A DNA stretch of 64,000 nucleotides from Typha latifolia (Eukaryota; Streptophyta; Magnoliopsida; Poales; Typhaceae): contig CM034105.1 of NCBI GenBank assembly GCA_019914945.1, positions 10,478,001 to 10,542,000 of the forward strand, given 5' to 3'. Position 1 is the first letter of the stretch, and every line of letters starts with the position of its first letter. Under the pieces are notes generated by a model, which worked only from the letters and a program-made list of their open reading frames with translations, had not been told where the DNA came from and ran no database searches. Both the position numbers and the translations under genes were made by a program. This document shows positions 1-13,203 of the stretch, piece by piece.

Positions 1-3000
1 AAAATTATGTGAGAGTCACGTGAAATTTTTCACACGAAGAACACTTGATTTTTTTTTAGGTGAGCGTTTCAATATTAATAGCACAAATCTCGTTAGGTCA
101 TTTTAATTTTCTAACTTCTAGTATTGCAATACAACGAGTTACACATCCTACTATCTATTATCTTCTGTCCACAGACAATATTATGAGGCGTGCTAAAAAC
201 ATGATATACTCTATATATGCATATCTATATCACAGTGTCCCACTTGGAATATGAAAAGTTAGATCTATTTATTTCTTTTCTCACTGTAATAGGGAAGTAA
301 AACAGTATGCTAACTAGTTAGCCAACCTTAGGAAAAGTTGAACTTTTTCTTCTATTTGAGTTAATGCCACATCCAATTGATTTGTTAGATCTTTTTATAT
401 AGAAATATCTTAGTATTTGTTGGGATACATAAGATATTTTTAGGCTCTCTTTTGACATAATATAATTACTTTTCTTCTATCAAAAAAGTTTAATATACTT
501 ATTTTTATATCTTTATGTACATAGAATGAGAAAACCACAATAAAAAGCAAGCAAACCACAATAAAATAAAATAAAAAAACAAGCAATTTAGGTGGGAAAA
601 CCCCTCTAGTATGAGAAAAAAAATTATCTAAGTTTACCTCAAATTTTTCACTATAATCAATAAAATTAGACTTACAAAGTTCTTATTCGACAAAATTAAG
701 GGATTATAAATATTAAGAATCATTTACATGGGTAACAACTAAAGAAAAATAACTATGACTAATACTTTATAAGAGAATAGAAACAATCTCATTAAAGATG
801 GTAGATTTGACAAAAATTCTTTTTCCTCTTAAGAATAGCTTGATCAAGATCACCACCTCCATCCTTAAAATAGATTTCACGAGATTTCTAAGGAAACCGT
901 TCGTCTTTCTCTTTCAAAAACAAAAAAATTCTCTCTAATTTTTGTTGATGATTAGAATGAAAACCGAACACGATTTTCTATTTCTGTTTTTTTTTAACTT
1001 ACTCTTTCATTTTTCTTTTACTTAATGGGAGGGCTCCCACCCTCACATGAGATGGCATACCCAAACCCAACAAAAGTTTATTCTATCACTGTCTTTATTA
1101 TAAATATACATTAAAAAAAATGCTCTACATTATTTCTTTTATTAAAACTACCACCCTATCATATGATTTTTTTTATCATTCGATCATGTGTTTTGCTTCT
1201 ATTTACCTCAAAAATACCTTATTGTTAGTCAAATTAACTAACTATTTTACCATATTAATGAGTAATATTGACTATATATCTATCTATATATAATGATCAT
1301 AATGTCTCTACATAAATTAACTCACATTAGTAATTTAGGTATTTATTTTTAGAGATAATAGAATATTTTCATTTTTGTGTTGATAGATGTTAAGTTAAAT
1401 GTAAACTCATGATTTTTTTTTAAGATAATAAAAGTTAAATATATGAGTCAAATGATAAATCTGTGCACGGGTATAAGTCGATTAGTATTTTTCTATAAAA
1501 TTTTCCTATTTTTATTTTATCTCGCAACCAAAATATATGTCAAATAGAGTTGACTAAGGTACCGCTTCCAATAAATTAGATTCAAATACAAACATGGGTT
1601 AAATATATTTTACTCTGATATACTTTGCACTAAAATTACTCTACCCCTAAATTTTATTTTTTATCAATATCCCTCGCTACACTTTTTGATGAAGTTGCAA
1701 TTATTAGATTCTTTAATGTCTCTTTAATATGAAAATTTTATTTCAAATTTGAACATTAATAATTTTACCTCCTAATACTTTTATTTGTGAACTTTTTGTT
1801 TGAATTTATATTTATCCAAAAGAAGTAGGGCCATTTGAGTCATTTATTGTTTGTATTGATTGTGTTTGTATTTGCAATTTAATTAAAATTATATGGAGGT
1901 ATAGTGATACAATACAAAGTCTAGGGGAGTTAAAGTGATTTTAGTATGAAGTATAAAGTGAAGAAAAAAAATATTTAATTTTAGAACTATACCTTAATAG
2001 GTGAATTACAAATTTATTTAATCCGAGTAAATGTCTTCTAATCCACATTAAATAGAATCACTTTCGGAGATAATAATATTGTTCAAATGAGATTTGCTAA
2101 CTTGATGATAGTTTTTTTTTTGTTACAAATTAGAGGATTGCAATATAACTATTCAATGAGTTATGTGTTGGTATGTTCTTCTATATTTGAATACCTAAAA
2201 TTGCTCATAAGGAAAGCAATTTATATTAAATAAAATAATTTTTTTAAGTATACCCTAAAAATATCTCTTATGTTCGTATTCTTCTAAAGTTGATATTTGC
2301 ATGTATACATCTCAAAATATATATTTTTTTTTTTTTTGTAGCACAAATACTCTCTCCGTTACTCTTCTATAAATATAATGTTAAGTCTCAATAATTTAAC
2401 AAAAAAAAGAGAATTATATGAAAACTAGAAAAAGGATATTTTTGTCTTTTTCAATCTAAATTATACAAATTGTAATAGTTATAAAACTCTAGGTAGAAGA
2501 TATACCTATAAATAAGAGATTTTTGACATGGCATTTATTTGGACTAGAAGTCACTTAATTTTTATAAGTATATAAATTGCAACTCTAGAAACTTTTATAA
2601 TTAAATAAGCACCAAAATCCAAAGGTATCTTATTCTATTAGCAGACCTCGGGATTGCTGTTGACAATCACATGAATTTTGGGTTTTTTAACTCATCTAAT
2701 CTATTTATTAATTTGTTGAAGCTAATTGGCTTTCCAATCTAAGTCCTAGATTAGTACACTTATTCTCTCCTAATCCTAGTTTAATAACCTAAGCTTCAAT
2801 CACCACTATTCTTTATTAGAATATACTCCGTAATTGTCTCCCCTTATGCTACTCATGCTAAGACAAACACCACCTACTTTAATATTTACACTCTTTAATC
2901 AAAGTCAATACATTGTAATTGCCATTGGCTATCCTAACTATTTTTATAGTTATGGGAGTTGGTTCTAAATTCAACTCCTCTGGCATCTCATGGAATGAGA

Positions 3001-5269
3001 AAGTGAAATCTTTGAAGTTTCATCTAAGATGGAATAATATTGGTTGAAACCTATTGAGAATTAGGAATAATTACACATAAACCTCTTAAATTATCGTATC
3101 TCTACACATGTATAGTCATGAGGGTGGGAAATTTTTTAATAGCTGAAGGGGTCAAAGTTTATACAAGAAAAGAAAAATACGGAGATATACGTGAAAAGAA
3201 AAATAAAAGTAATAGTTTAGTGGGTCTATTAAAATTAAAATAGAATGTCTTGATATCACTATCGGTTGAATGTGATATATTTCGATCCTTATTTTTATGT
3301 TGCCAAAATAGAAGACCATCGGCGAAATTATGTCTATACTAATAGGATCGACCACCCTATCACTATATATCATTATAGAGAAAAATAAGAGTTAAATATA
3401 TTTTACCCTTCCATATTTTGAATAAAAATCACTTTGACCTGCAGACAATTTTATGTCACAATGCCTTGTAAATTATTAAATAGATATAGCAAAACATAAC
3501 CCTACTATTGTTGAAAGAGAGAAAATTTAAGGCGGCTTAATAATATAAAAAAATATTCAAATGGTTCATGATATTCATTTAAATCACAGTGAGTAAAATA
3601 TATTTAACATAAAATACAAGTGAATTGGATGCATCAAGGTAATTAAAATGTTTTAACCTTCACTTAATGTCCTTGGAGGATATATTATATTATATTATAT
3701 TATATTATTTGTAGTTGATGCTCCTCATCTCCAAAAGTCAAATCATTGCAATAAATTCTCTCCTCCTTGCTTAAAACCCGGATTTGGTCCTTTCATCCAT
3801 CTTCTTCTGGAGCCAAAATACCTCTCCTTGCCGGTAGGCAATTTTGCTTTCCCAACATCTCAATAAAAACTTTTATCTTCTCAATGAAAACTAGCTTTCA
3901 ATTCTCTGCACAAGTATGAAGATGACATCAAATAAAATCATAAAAAAAGGCCACAAAAATTTCAATCACTCAAAACCATTAATTTACGCCAAAATCTCTA
4001 TCAGCCAGCCAGACAAACAGTAGCAGAGCTAGAAATTTCGATTAAGTATTTTTTTTTATAAAAAAAAAAGGGAACAAAAAGGAGAGAAATATATTGTACT
4101 TGTGAACTAGTGAATATTGAGGAATTAGACTTATTTAGCTCAAGAACAACTTTTTATTCTGATGATAGGCATATAAAAACTTAGTCCTCTGTTCACCTTT
4201 CAACAACTGTGACAAAGATCTCTTCAGTTTGAAGGATAATAAAGAGAGCTTGCCTTTATCCAGCTAAGCTACCTAATTCACTTTCTTTTGGATAATGATA
4301 TCGTACAGCTGCAAAGTTCACTCACCTCATCATAAACTCATTGAATTGCCTTCCCCTTTCCTTCACATGGAAGCCAGTTTGGATCAACATATACCACTTA
4401 ACAAAGCCAATTAATTTTATATTGAATGCTAAATCCAAACCCTCCCCTATAATTTCGATATACATCTTTCAAAGCACTTATGTTTTATATGTATATCTAT
4501 ATTAAAATTTCATTAATTTAGATATAGATAAGATAGAGATACCTTCGTTCTTCTAACTTTGATATTGACAGAGAATTATTTAAACTGATGACCTCTATCA
4601 TAAATCGATAGGAGAAAAGATGACTAATTTCACGAATAGGCATCTAATAGTATTATTACTAATAAATTTTTCACCTAAACAAACTATTGACACTTTTTAC
4701 TCTCTATAGTTTCATATATATATATATACATATTATCAATCTTTTCGAACATTGATAAGCTACTAAAATGCCAAAGTACGAATTACTTTATTCCTGCCCG
4801 TGAATTAAGCGATTCCTCAGGGTACAAAAGATTAAATATAACACAATATTATAAACCACATCTGGTCAAGATCTGACAACCACCCTCTCCTCTCTCGATC
4901 AAGTTTATTTCTTGTTCTAATTAATTTGGGATTATAAAAAAGTAATGCTTCCAAGGCTCTAAGCTGTTGCGTAGCGAAGATTCCTTGCATGTTTAAATAG
5001 TTTAATAGTACATTAATCAATCTAATCTGCCTCTGTTAACGTGGCTTTCTATGATTGAAATGATAGGGAGGTATCATTGTTGATAATTGGGGTATGTGAG
5101 TTAAAAAAGAAGCTTGTAATACGACATCTGTGCAAAGTTACATGTGGAGACAAGTGGCAATCTATAATTAGAGCAGAAATAATAAGATATTCTTTTAGGG
5201 CAAGGACAAATGAGCTTGAGCTGTAGATGTTAAGAGTAAGATTCTTTGTAGAGCTTCATCAGCATGATC
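1..5269. other. AT-rich intergenic region without recognisable genes
   Basis: This stretch is very AT-rich with many homopolymer runs and no open frame that resembles a known protein. The few frames of 60-75 codons have low-complexity composition and no family motifs. A segment near 3062-3128 (acctcttaaattat type) resembles the terminal sequence of elements seen further on at 14.05, 32.95 and 63.0 kb, so degraded small DNA transposons are likely here. No promoter or RNA gene could be supported. Confidence 0.6.
3681..3710. repeat. Pentanucleotide microsatellite (TATAT/ATTAT type)
   Basis: A short run of a five-base unit, tatta repeated about five to six times, lies in intergenic DNA. It is a simple sequence repeat with no visible gene context. 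Confidence 0.8.
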
Positions 5270-5342
5270 TAGGGTGATTGTTATCGGGTTGGGCCGGATT
5301 TGTGTCGGGTTGGACTGGGTTAGGACCTTGATTGCAATTACA

Positions 5343-5418
5343 AGTGAATTGATATTTAGTACGAGTTGATTTTATATGGTTAGTGAATTGATATTTAGTA
5401 CGAGTTGATTTTATATGG
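5343..5418. repeat. 39-bp direct tandem duplication
   Basis: The unit starting agtgaattgatatttag is present twice in a row with a period of 39 bases (5343-5381 and 5382-5418), essentially without mismatches. This indicates a recent duplication inside the surrounding repeat. Confidence 0.85.
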
Positions 5419-5954
5419 ATTTGTCTGGGTACACTGTTGGATAGGCATTAATATATTGATCGTACATATTTGACAATCTCAATTGACTCTCACAAATCCC
5501 ATAGACCCATGTATTCACTCTTCAATCACAATCAGAAAAGTTACTTGTACGTATAGATGCGCTGACGTGCATCTAATGGTGCACTTGAACTGACTCAGAC
5601 GAGTCAGCCCGTATTAAACCTCTACCCTCAACAATGTAAGTGACTTAGCAAGCTAAGGAGCTTGTCCATATTGGCCATTGTATTTCGAGCTTGAGCTACG
5701 ATTGACCTAGTCTAAGTCAAGTGCATATGGCTTGGGTACTTTGATAAGCTCTATAATGACTTGCTCGATCGGCCCAACTCATTTTTTGGCGGGTTGGGTC
5801 AAGAATTTGTATTCCACTAGATCGAACCAAGTTTAAAGTATGCCACAATCTATAATTAGGTCGGGCTTGGGAATGATTACAACTCTAATGATCCAAACCA
5901 ACCAATTCTGACATCATTAATATAAATTATTTTATGCCTAAAATATTTATAACC

Positions 5955-5957
<3 letters not shown>

Positions 5958-6009
<52 letters not shown>
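5958..6009. repeat. (TA)n microsatellite
   Basis: An uninterrupted run of about 26 TA dinucleotides. It is a simple repeat likely to be length-polymorphic. Confidence 0.95.
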
Positions 6010-6011
<2 letters not shown>

Positions 6012-6210
6012 AGCATGGTAATGTCTATTAGATTATAATTTGTTATTTTTAATTTGGAGCAGATCGAGCTCCCGATCCAACCCAATTCTTTGACCAGTTG
6101 ACTGGTCGGGTTTGGTTCGAGCTACAAGAGACATAAGCCGACCATACCAAGCCCAAGTCTGGCTCACATCCTATTAGTCCAGCCCATGTTACATAGACAT
6201 GGCAATCAGG

Positions 6211-7339
6211 ATCGTGCATAATGATATATAATTAATTGTTGGATCTAATGATCTTTGCAATGAATCTCCCTCCTAGTGCAACAATAGTCACAATAGTAGG
6301 AAAATTAGAGATAGCTATTTGTGAAGCGCAAAACTTGTGAGCTACTACTAACGATAGTTTTGTAGTGATAAAAAAAAAGGCATCAGAATGGTACTACTAG
6401 TAACAGATTAGTATTTAATACTAATTGTTTGTTTATTTTTGTTGGTCACTTGTAGATCAAGCATTTCTGGTATTCTTTCTAGGTTGATGCACATTTACTT
6501 CTCAGTTAGCAGTATCCAAAGTGGCGAAGCAATAGAGATCAGGATATTATAATGTACGAACTTCGATAGGTGTAAACAGTATACTCCAAGCTTTCTATTA
6601 ATGCGCCTTTTCACACTTTAATTATTTTGTTGTTTAATCTTCTTTGTTTTACCTGATAATTTTGCTTTTGTACAAACTTGACATCTTGAACTTTGTCTAT
6701 AAGCTATGTTATAATCTTCTAAACATATGTTATAACTTGCTCTATTTCTGTCCAACATACACTTTTAATACAAATATAAAAAAGAAACAACATGAGGATA
6801 AATAATCTACCATCTTATTCAAAAGACAATAATTACTTAAATAAACGAGTCGCAAAGTTAACCTCGTGGCTTTGTATGTTTGATGCCTTAGCCACTGCAA
6901 CTATGTTTCTATATTAACCCTCGAAAAAGACCCTGCAAATAAGATTGAGCAAATTGAGGATTTTATGAATTAGTTAGTTGACAATTTGAGTCTGGCATTG
7001 CACCACCAGTCAAAGATGCATTTCTTCACATAAGGAATTAATTTTTATCTTGCGGGGCTTAACTGCAGGCAGAATAATTTTGACGCTATATTTCTGTCCA
7101 ACAATACAGAACACACTGCTAAAGCACCAAACACCAATATAAGATCAAAAGAATTGCTGAATTCACTGATTATTGTTGCAAAAGTAAGCTTGTACTGCCA
7201 AGTTTAATGTCAAGACCATCACAAATATATCTCTGTATCTTTTGTACTAGAGCATTCAAAAAGTAAACTTGCAATATCGTATTCTAGATGTGAAGCTTCC
7301 TACACTAAGTGGCGACATCATAGGTTAATTTCTGATAAA
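6211..7339. other. Intergenic DNA plus probable 3' UTR of the FKBP gene
   Basis: No coding potential was found. The part next to 7340 probably holds the 3' untranslated region and polyadenylation signals of the minus-strand FKBP gene, but no single poly(A) signal can be chosen from sequence alone. Confidence 0.4.
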
Positions 7340-10300
7340 TTAAAGCTCACTGTCACCCTCTGCAGAACTGCCTTCATTTGATGTCTTGCCATTGACAGCA
7401 ACAAGCTCAGTATCAAAAATTAGTGTTGCTCCACCTGTTGATTTAAACATCACATTAGTAGTGATATCACATAAAGATGAATGAGGAGAAATTTGCAGAG
7501 CCTACTTTAAATAGCTGGGATTAATGACTTGGTTGTTTTGTTGTCACCGTTGTACTACAAGTGATACAAGTCTAACGAAGTACTATAGCATGATGAACAT
7601 GTATAATGTTTTGGGAAAGGTACTGCAGGCAGACAAAATTATCGCAAACCATACCAGGAATAGTGGGTGGAGATCCTTGAGCCCCATAACCCAGTTTTGC
7701 AGGTATCTTTAACTTCCTCTTTTCACCCACGCACATACCCAGAAGACCTTGGTCCCATCCTAAAGAGCAATGCGATGTCAGTCTCATCTAGACTTAGAAA
7801 GCCTTTTATCTGAAAGGCATGGTTTCTAACCCTTTATCATGATAAAATCTTTTGTCCATATATCCTTCAGAGATTGCCAGACAATAAAATAAAGTGAATT
7901 GAATAAAATTACCTTTGATTACTTGACCACTACCAAGCTCAAACTCAATTGGATCCCCTCTTTCAAAGCTGGAATCAAATACTTTTCCATCAGTGAGAGT
8001 GCCCTGCAACATACACCATGCTTGAAAATTGGGATAAATAAAATACCGAATAGATATTAACTAGTCAAATATTGAAGTAATTTATTAGCAATACACGATG
8101 AAAATGTTGAGCACCAAATGAGTTACTGAATAGGTAAGGTTTAGAAAGTGAAGTTCAAAAAGCATATTAATGACAAGCTTGATTTGCGAAAGCATAAATG
8201 CATGACTGATGTCACTAGAAGACAGGAAAAATCGAAAGCTGCCAGCATAAAATATTATAGTATGTTTCCTCTATTAATGAAGTTGCATTTGAAACACTTC
8301 TGATTAATTGAAGAAACATATTCGAAATGACACATTAGAATTTCAACCAACTGAAGTATTTACAATTGTTTGTGATATGATTTAAAAGCATGCTCTTCTT
8401 TAGGGTTCACAATTAAAGCATCTTACTTTGTGAAGTCCATAATTTTTTTTTCAATTAACATAGTTTATATATGCACGCGCGCGCGCGCACACACACACAC
8501 ACACAGAGAGAGAGAGAAGGCATAAACTTCCATTAAATAATTTAGTACTGAAATCTGGAAGTGAAGCCTACTATTGCCTCTGCTAAAGCTTCATAAATTC
8601 TGGATAATTTGTTGAAATGTTCACATAGATAGTCTTGCCTCGACAATTTATGGAATACTACTATGCTGGTATTGAAGTGACTGACAAGATTCTCCCACCT
8701 CCATGTGTGAATGAACTGACTAAAATCAGATCCATGCAAGGCCAGGTACTGTCTATCACATAAAAATGATTTTATAATAATTTGACTATTGAAAGAGTGG
8801 ATGTTAGATTTCATGTAGTAGCAATACTGCAATAGTTATAAAGTTTATATAGGAATGATAGGTTCCCATCTACTGCAACAAGAAGTCACTCATCCCAGCT
8901 ATCTAGAGTTGGCTGTATGAGTCCTCTTCCAATATAGCTCTATTCTATCTGGCTATTAGCTAAATCTAAATTTAGTATTTCTATGCTTCTTCTTTTTTGT
9001 CACTTCTTTCCAGGTCAATTTGGGACTTCCCTTCCTCTGAGAGTACATCTTCAGCTAGTTTTCTTTACAGAAGGCCATGCTGACTGCAGCAACACTCCAT
9101 TAGTTAGTGTCCCTTCTCTTTGCACCGCTAAAAACTTCTGAAATGCTTCAGATTTAGCTCATGATTAAAATAAGGCTTGCCCCACAAAAAGGATGGCAGT
9201 CTTCATGTTTTGTTTGTTGTACTCTTAATTCTCTTCTTCCATGTATTCAATAGACTTTTAGTTATTCCTCTTTCATGTATTATGTTCATATATTCAATGG
9301 TTGGAAGAATGGGATGTCTAGAAGGCTTGCCAATCATAATGTAGCACAAGTCGCAACAGCTCTAAGAGAAGCGAAGGGAAGACAAAGGTAAAGAGATAAG
9401 TGGAGGAATGGGAGATAGAGGAAACTAGAATTCTATTATCTAACTACAATTTCAAATAGTGTTCTAGTTATGTCAAACCAAATTGGATTAGGCACTGCTC
9501 TTTTTCTTTTATCTTTCCCCTCTCCGAGATGAATCATGCCCCAAATTGGATTAGGCACCTAAGCATGATAATTGTTAATTTTATAATATTAATAAAAATC
9601 ACCTGAAACAGATCCAGCCTGGCAGGTTATGATCTTTTGATGGCCTCATAAGTCACTGTGGAAGCTATTTTTTCTTCTTTTATGGTTTATATACTTTTAC
9701 ATCACCTCCTATATAATCAGCCTGTTGGCAGCTTGATTAACCTCTTCTATCTAGGCATTACACATGGAACTCCTGCGGCGCAAGCTTTCTCTGAAAATAC
9801 CTTATCTCCTATTTCTTATTCACAAGTCCATGAAGCCCTACTCTTTTTTCATCAGCATATCTGTTTTAGTTCATCGATTACCTACTCTGATTAGAATGCT
9901 CGTAATCAGCCATTCCACAAATCAGATTGGCAGATCATTTATTTCCTCAACAAACTAAAAGACATGTTTTGATGAGTCACTCCAAGACCAGGGTCAATAA
10001 GAATGAGGCCTGCGGTACATTCACTTAACTGTGCATTGACTTCCGATTACAAAATTACCATACAACTTGATTGTCCCAATGACAATGGTGCGAACAGAGA
10101 ATAGCCATATCTTTAACTTTTCAAGTAACATTTTTTTTCTTTTGTCAGGAAAATTTTCATAGCCTCCAGTAAACTAGGAAAAGCATCTAATATATCTTCT
10201 GATATATGGCTTCATATACACACAGGCAGAAAACAAGAGAACTGCTACTGATTCTTTTAAATATCTAAATGGCTTAATCTAAAAGAGTGATAAATGCATA

Positions 10301-13132
10301 GTGAAACAGCTGAACAAAAGACAACTGTAACAAATACAAATTCAAGAGTCATCCTAGAAGATCGATATTAAATTCACTTATTACAGGCATAACATGTAAC
10401 AATAACATTATGGGAGTCCTACATAAGGAAAACTTGAAATATCAGCAACATTAGTTATACTACAGAGATAATGAATGGGGTAGTTCAAGTTAACAACTTA
10501 CACGATAGTGCACTTTAATTCTATCGCCTTTGTGAGCTTGAATGTTGCATAAGTCTGGCTTGTACTGCAAGCAGGAAAGCTAAGTCATTTCAAGAGAAAG
10601 GGTTATGATACTAAAAACTTCTTATAAAGGGTCATTTGTCATAAAATGAAAGTAAGTAATTTGTTACAAGATGTATGCTAACATAAGTGCCATCACCTTC
10701 TTCTTGTTAGCATTAAAGGTATCAAAAATTGAACATATAATAATTTATCCATGGTGATGCCAAAAAAAAGGCAAGAAAGATATCAAATACTAGATTGTTT
10801 GCTGATATTTCTGCATATATGTCTACAGTCTACAATGCAAAACTTGCACAATAAATTTGTGCATGCCAAAAGGTATATACCAGAAATACTACATGAGTAC
10901 ATGAGCATCAAAACCATCATGTTTGAAGAATATGCTAACATGGAAAAAGGAATTGACATGCAATGATGCAAACTTATGCCTAAGAGAAACAATTTAATCA
11001 TTTAAAGTAGAAATTAGGTCTTCCTGGTCGTATATGACAACTAATAGGCCTAAGAAAATTTGGTGCATTGATGAAAACTTAGCTTCTCAGAGCTTTTCTC
11101 AATTTAACAATAAGAAAGTTACAGGTAGTGACTCTTTAGTACGCACATAAAAGGAAAATTTTCATAGAGTCCCAATACATTTAATATGCACATTTTCTTG
11201 CTATTGTGTGCCATCTATTGACAATTTCAGTAGAAAGTTAAGAAAAATTACTTGTAGCACAACTAGTTAAAGGCAATAACTGCAAGACACAGCAGTATTA
11301 TAAGTTTATGATAATAATGAAAAATCTAATTTAGAAAAGTAAGTTTGAAGTAGGAACTTGTTTTGATCTAGATATCAGGAGATAAAAAATGAACTCACAA
11401 ATTCAACTAATGCAACATCAAGAAATTTAGCTTCTTTGACTGGGTTGATTACTAGTCAGTAGTCACGAAATTCAAGAGTTCAGATCCTACATGTTTAGCA
11501 ATCCATGCCCATAATATATAAGTACCGATTTCTTTGACTTTTCATGTGCCCTTTGAATATTATAACATGCAAGTAATTTCAGGAATCCATCTTAAAAATT
11601 TCGCATTACTATAACTCACCAGGATATCTTCTTATAAGGACCTATGAATATGATATCATACAAAATTGGAACATTTCAAATATCCCCAACAAGATGAAAG
11701 TTGCACAGTGCACCAACTCAGACAAAGATAGAAAAAAACTTCAAATTCACTACGATCAAATCAGGAATGATCCGTTTGTTAACTTTCGCTGGAATGGAAA
11801 GCATATATAATGCCAAGACGCTCTACGGCAAAGAAAATTCAGCACGTTAAGATGGAAACAGTGTAATTAGTGCTCAATGTTCTCTTCTCCTGATATAAAG
11901 CAACTCCTCGCAATAGCATTTCAAGAAAGGGGGTGACTTCAGAAGTAACTGAAAGAGAAGAGGATTTCATGCTGCTATCTAGATAAACTAACAGCCTGGT
12001 GAGAGATAATCATAAATGTGAAACTGGAGAGTAACCAACTCGGCTGATGTATCGAAATATTTTGTTAGACTTCTAACATTGTTTTTAAAAACTTTCACCT
12101 TAACGACTAGGCTCTCACCTTAGATAAAATGTAAGTAGGTGTAAAATCATGTTTTGGTATGTAGGTTGCATTAAAATTCATAATTATTGTAGATCTTGAT
12201 AAATTAGTGGATTATAATTGCTTATTATGGTTCTTAATAAGAATGCATTAATATTTTTTAGATTAATTGTATGTACTAATTTTTACTTTTTCACCATATA
12301 CTAATTCTTTTATTTGTTTATTCTGCTGAGTTGAATTTTGGGTGCCTGCCTAGCGCCTTGTCTGCTTGTCTACCACGTACAGTCTTTCAGAACCTTGACT
12401 TTTGGACCTTCCGATTGTAAATTTAGCACAGAGATAGATGATCAATTGATCATACAGAGAATCACGCTCCACGCAGGCCATTTTTTAACCCCAAATGTTT
12501 TTTTTTCCTCCCGTTAGATACAAATTCTAGTTTTCTAATTACCAGATTATTCTATTTCGAAGTGATTATTCATTCCTCAAAAAAGAAAGAGTACTCAACT
12601 CCACATCCAGAGTCGTCCATGAGGTGACAACTTAATCAAAAAACTGCATCGGTTTAGGCCTCTTTACAAATGTTGAACTAATCTACATAAACCCTATCAA
12701 AGTTGTGCCAAACCCATCTCCAAATCTTGTCTCTTCAAAACCTCTACATCGGTTGAGGCACTAAACCCACATCAGATCCGCTCACACCTCATACTCAACT
12801 TTTAGGTCGTCGTTACACAACCCAACATTTGCCCTAATGCTACATTATATTTCATAAGAATAATGTTCACAAAATCTAGGTTTTATTGAATACTTTTGCC
12901 CACAATCCATTGAATCGAATAACGAAGGTACAGATAACGATTACCTTAACGCCGATCTGGAGTTCTGCTACATCACCGGATTTCTTGGCGGAAACTGAAG
13001 CCGAACCCATCGGATCAAAGAAATTTAGAGATTAATGGGCATTTTTTGAGAGATCGAATGGCTTCTGTGTAAAATCTTACCGGATAGGAGTATCGCGGTG
13101 GTGAAGACGATGGAAAGAAGCAGCCTCGCCAT
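7340..13132 (-). CDS. FKBP15: FKBP15-type peptidyl-prolyl cis-trans isomerase, six exons
   Basis: Exons (minus strand, in coding order) are 13081-13132, 12945-12994, 10502-10564, 7913-8003, 7655-7759 and 7340-7434. All introns are GT-AG, all junctions keep frame, and the total is 456 nt, giving 151 aa, the usual length for plant FKBP15. The protein opens with a hydrophobic signal peptide ([17 protein letters not shown]), then [14 protein letters not shown] and one FKBP domain. Active-site positions of the FKBP fold are all present: Tyr54 (VHYRG), Asp65 (FDSS), Trp87 (GWDQGL), Tyr110 (LGYG) and Phe127 (LIFDTEL). The family catalyses proline cis-trans isomerisation, and FKBP15 members act in the ER lumen. 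The C-terminus ends GDSEL, which is KDEL-like but non-canonical, so ER retention is inferred. Introns 2 (2.4 kb) and 3 (2.5 kb) are unusually long. The start is the ATG that supplies the signal peptide. Confidence 0.95.
8004..10501 (-). other. Intron 3 of FKBP15 (2.5 kb)
   Basis: Bounded by a GTAAG donor next to exon 3 and a TGCAG acceptor next to exon 4. It is AT-rich with a pyrimidine-rich middle. Apart from the compound microsatellite at 8474-8517, no transposon protein, RNA gene or second coding region is recognisable. Confidence 0.8.
8474..8517. repeat. Compound microsatellite (CG)n(CA)n(GA)n
   Basis: Within FKBP15 intron 3 there is an alternating run: about eight GC dinucleotides, then about nine AC, then about seven AG. 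The GC/AC part is an uninterrupted alternating purine-pyrimidine tract of the kind that can adopt Z-DNA. Confidence 0.95.
10565..12944 (-). other. Intron 2 of FKBP15 (2.4 kb)
   Basis: Bounded by GTAA after exon 2 and TTGCAG before exon 3. AT-rich and without coding potential. The part at 12600-12850 is more balanced in composition and may be an old repeat fragment, but no family could be assigned. Confidence 0.75.
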
Positions 13133-13197
13133 CTTTCTCCCTCTCTTCCTCTATCTGCGAAGTCTTAAGATCCCAAGATGTACTATGTAAAATATGC

Positions 13198-13203
13198 TTT
13201 ATA
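13198..13203 (-). promoter_or_regulatory. Probable TATA box of FKBP15
   Basis: On the minus strand TATAAA lies 66 bases upstream of the FKBP15 start codon, within TTATAAAG. A start site about 30 bases downstream would give a 5' UTR of roughly 40 bases, which is CT/GA-rich as is usual in plants. This is placement-based inference. Confidence 0.5.

Larger units (their letters stand above)
5270..6210. repeat. GC-richer dispersed repeat region (GGGTTGGGCC / CCCAACCC motifs)
   Basis: Two GC-richer patches, 5283-5330 and 6060-6195, stand out from the AT-rich background and carry opposed motifs: GGGTTGGGCC-like at the left, CCCAACCC and CCCATGTT-like at the right. The left edge TAGGGTGATTGTTATCGGG resembles the TAGGGGTGGCAATCGGG ends of non-autonomous hAT-like elements common in plants. 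A matching right terminal repeat and a target duplication were not found, so the exact borders are uncertain. Internally there are a 39-bp tandem duplication and a TA microsatellite. Confidence 0.4.

Noticed and set aside
9658..9958. Frames of 64-78 codons inside FKBP15 intron 3
   Set aside because: Low-complexity, overlapping in two frames, no motif; flanked by unambiguous FKBP15 splice sites.
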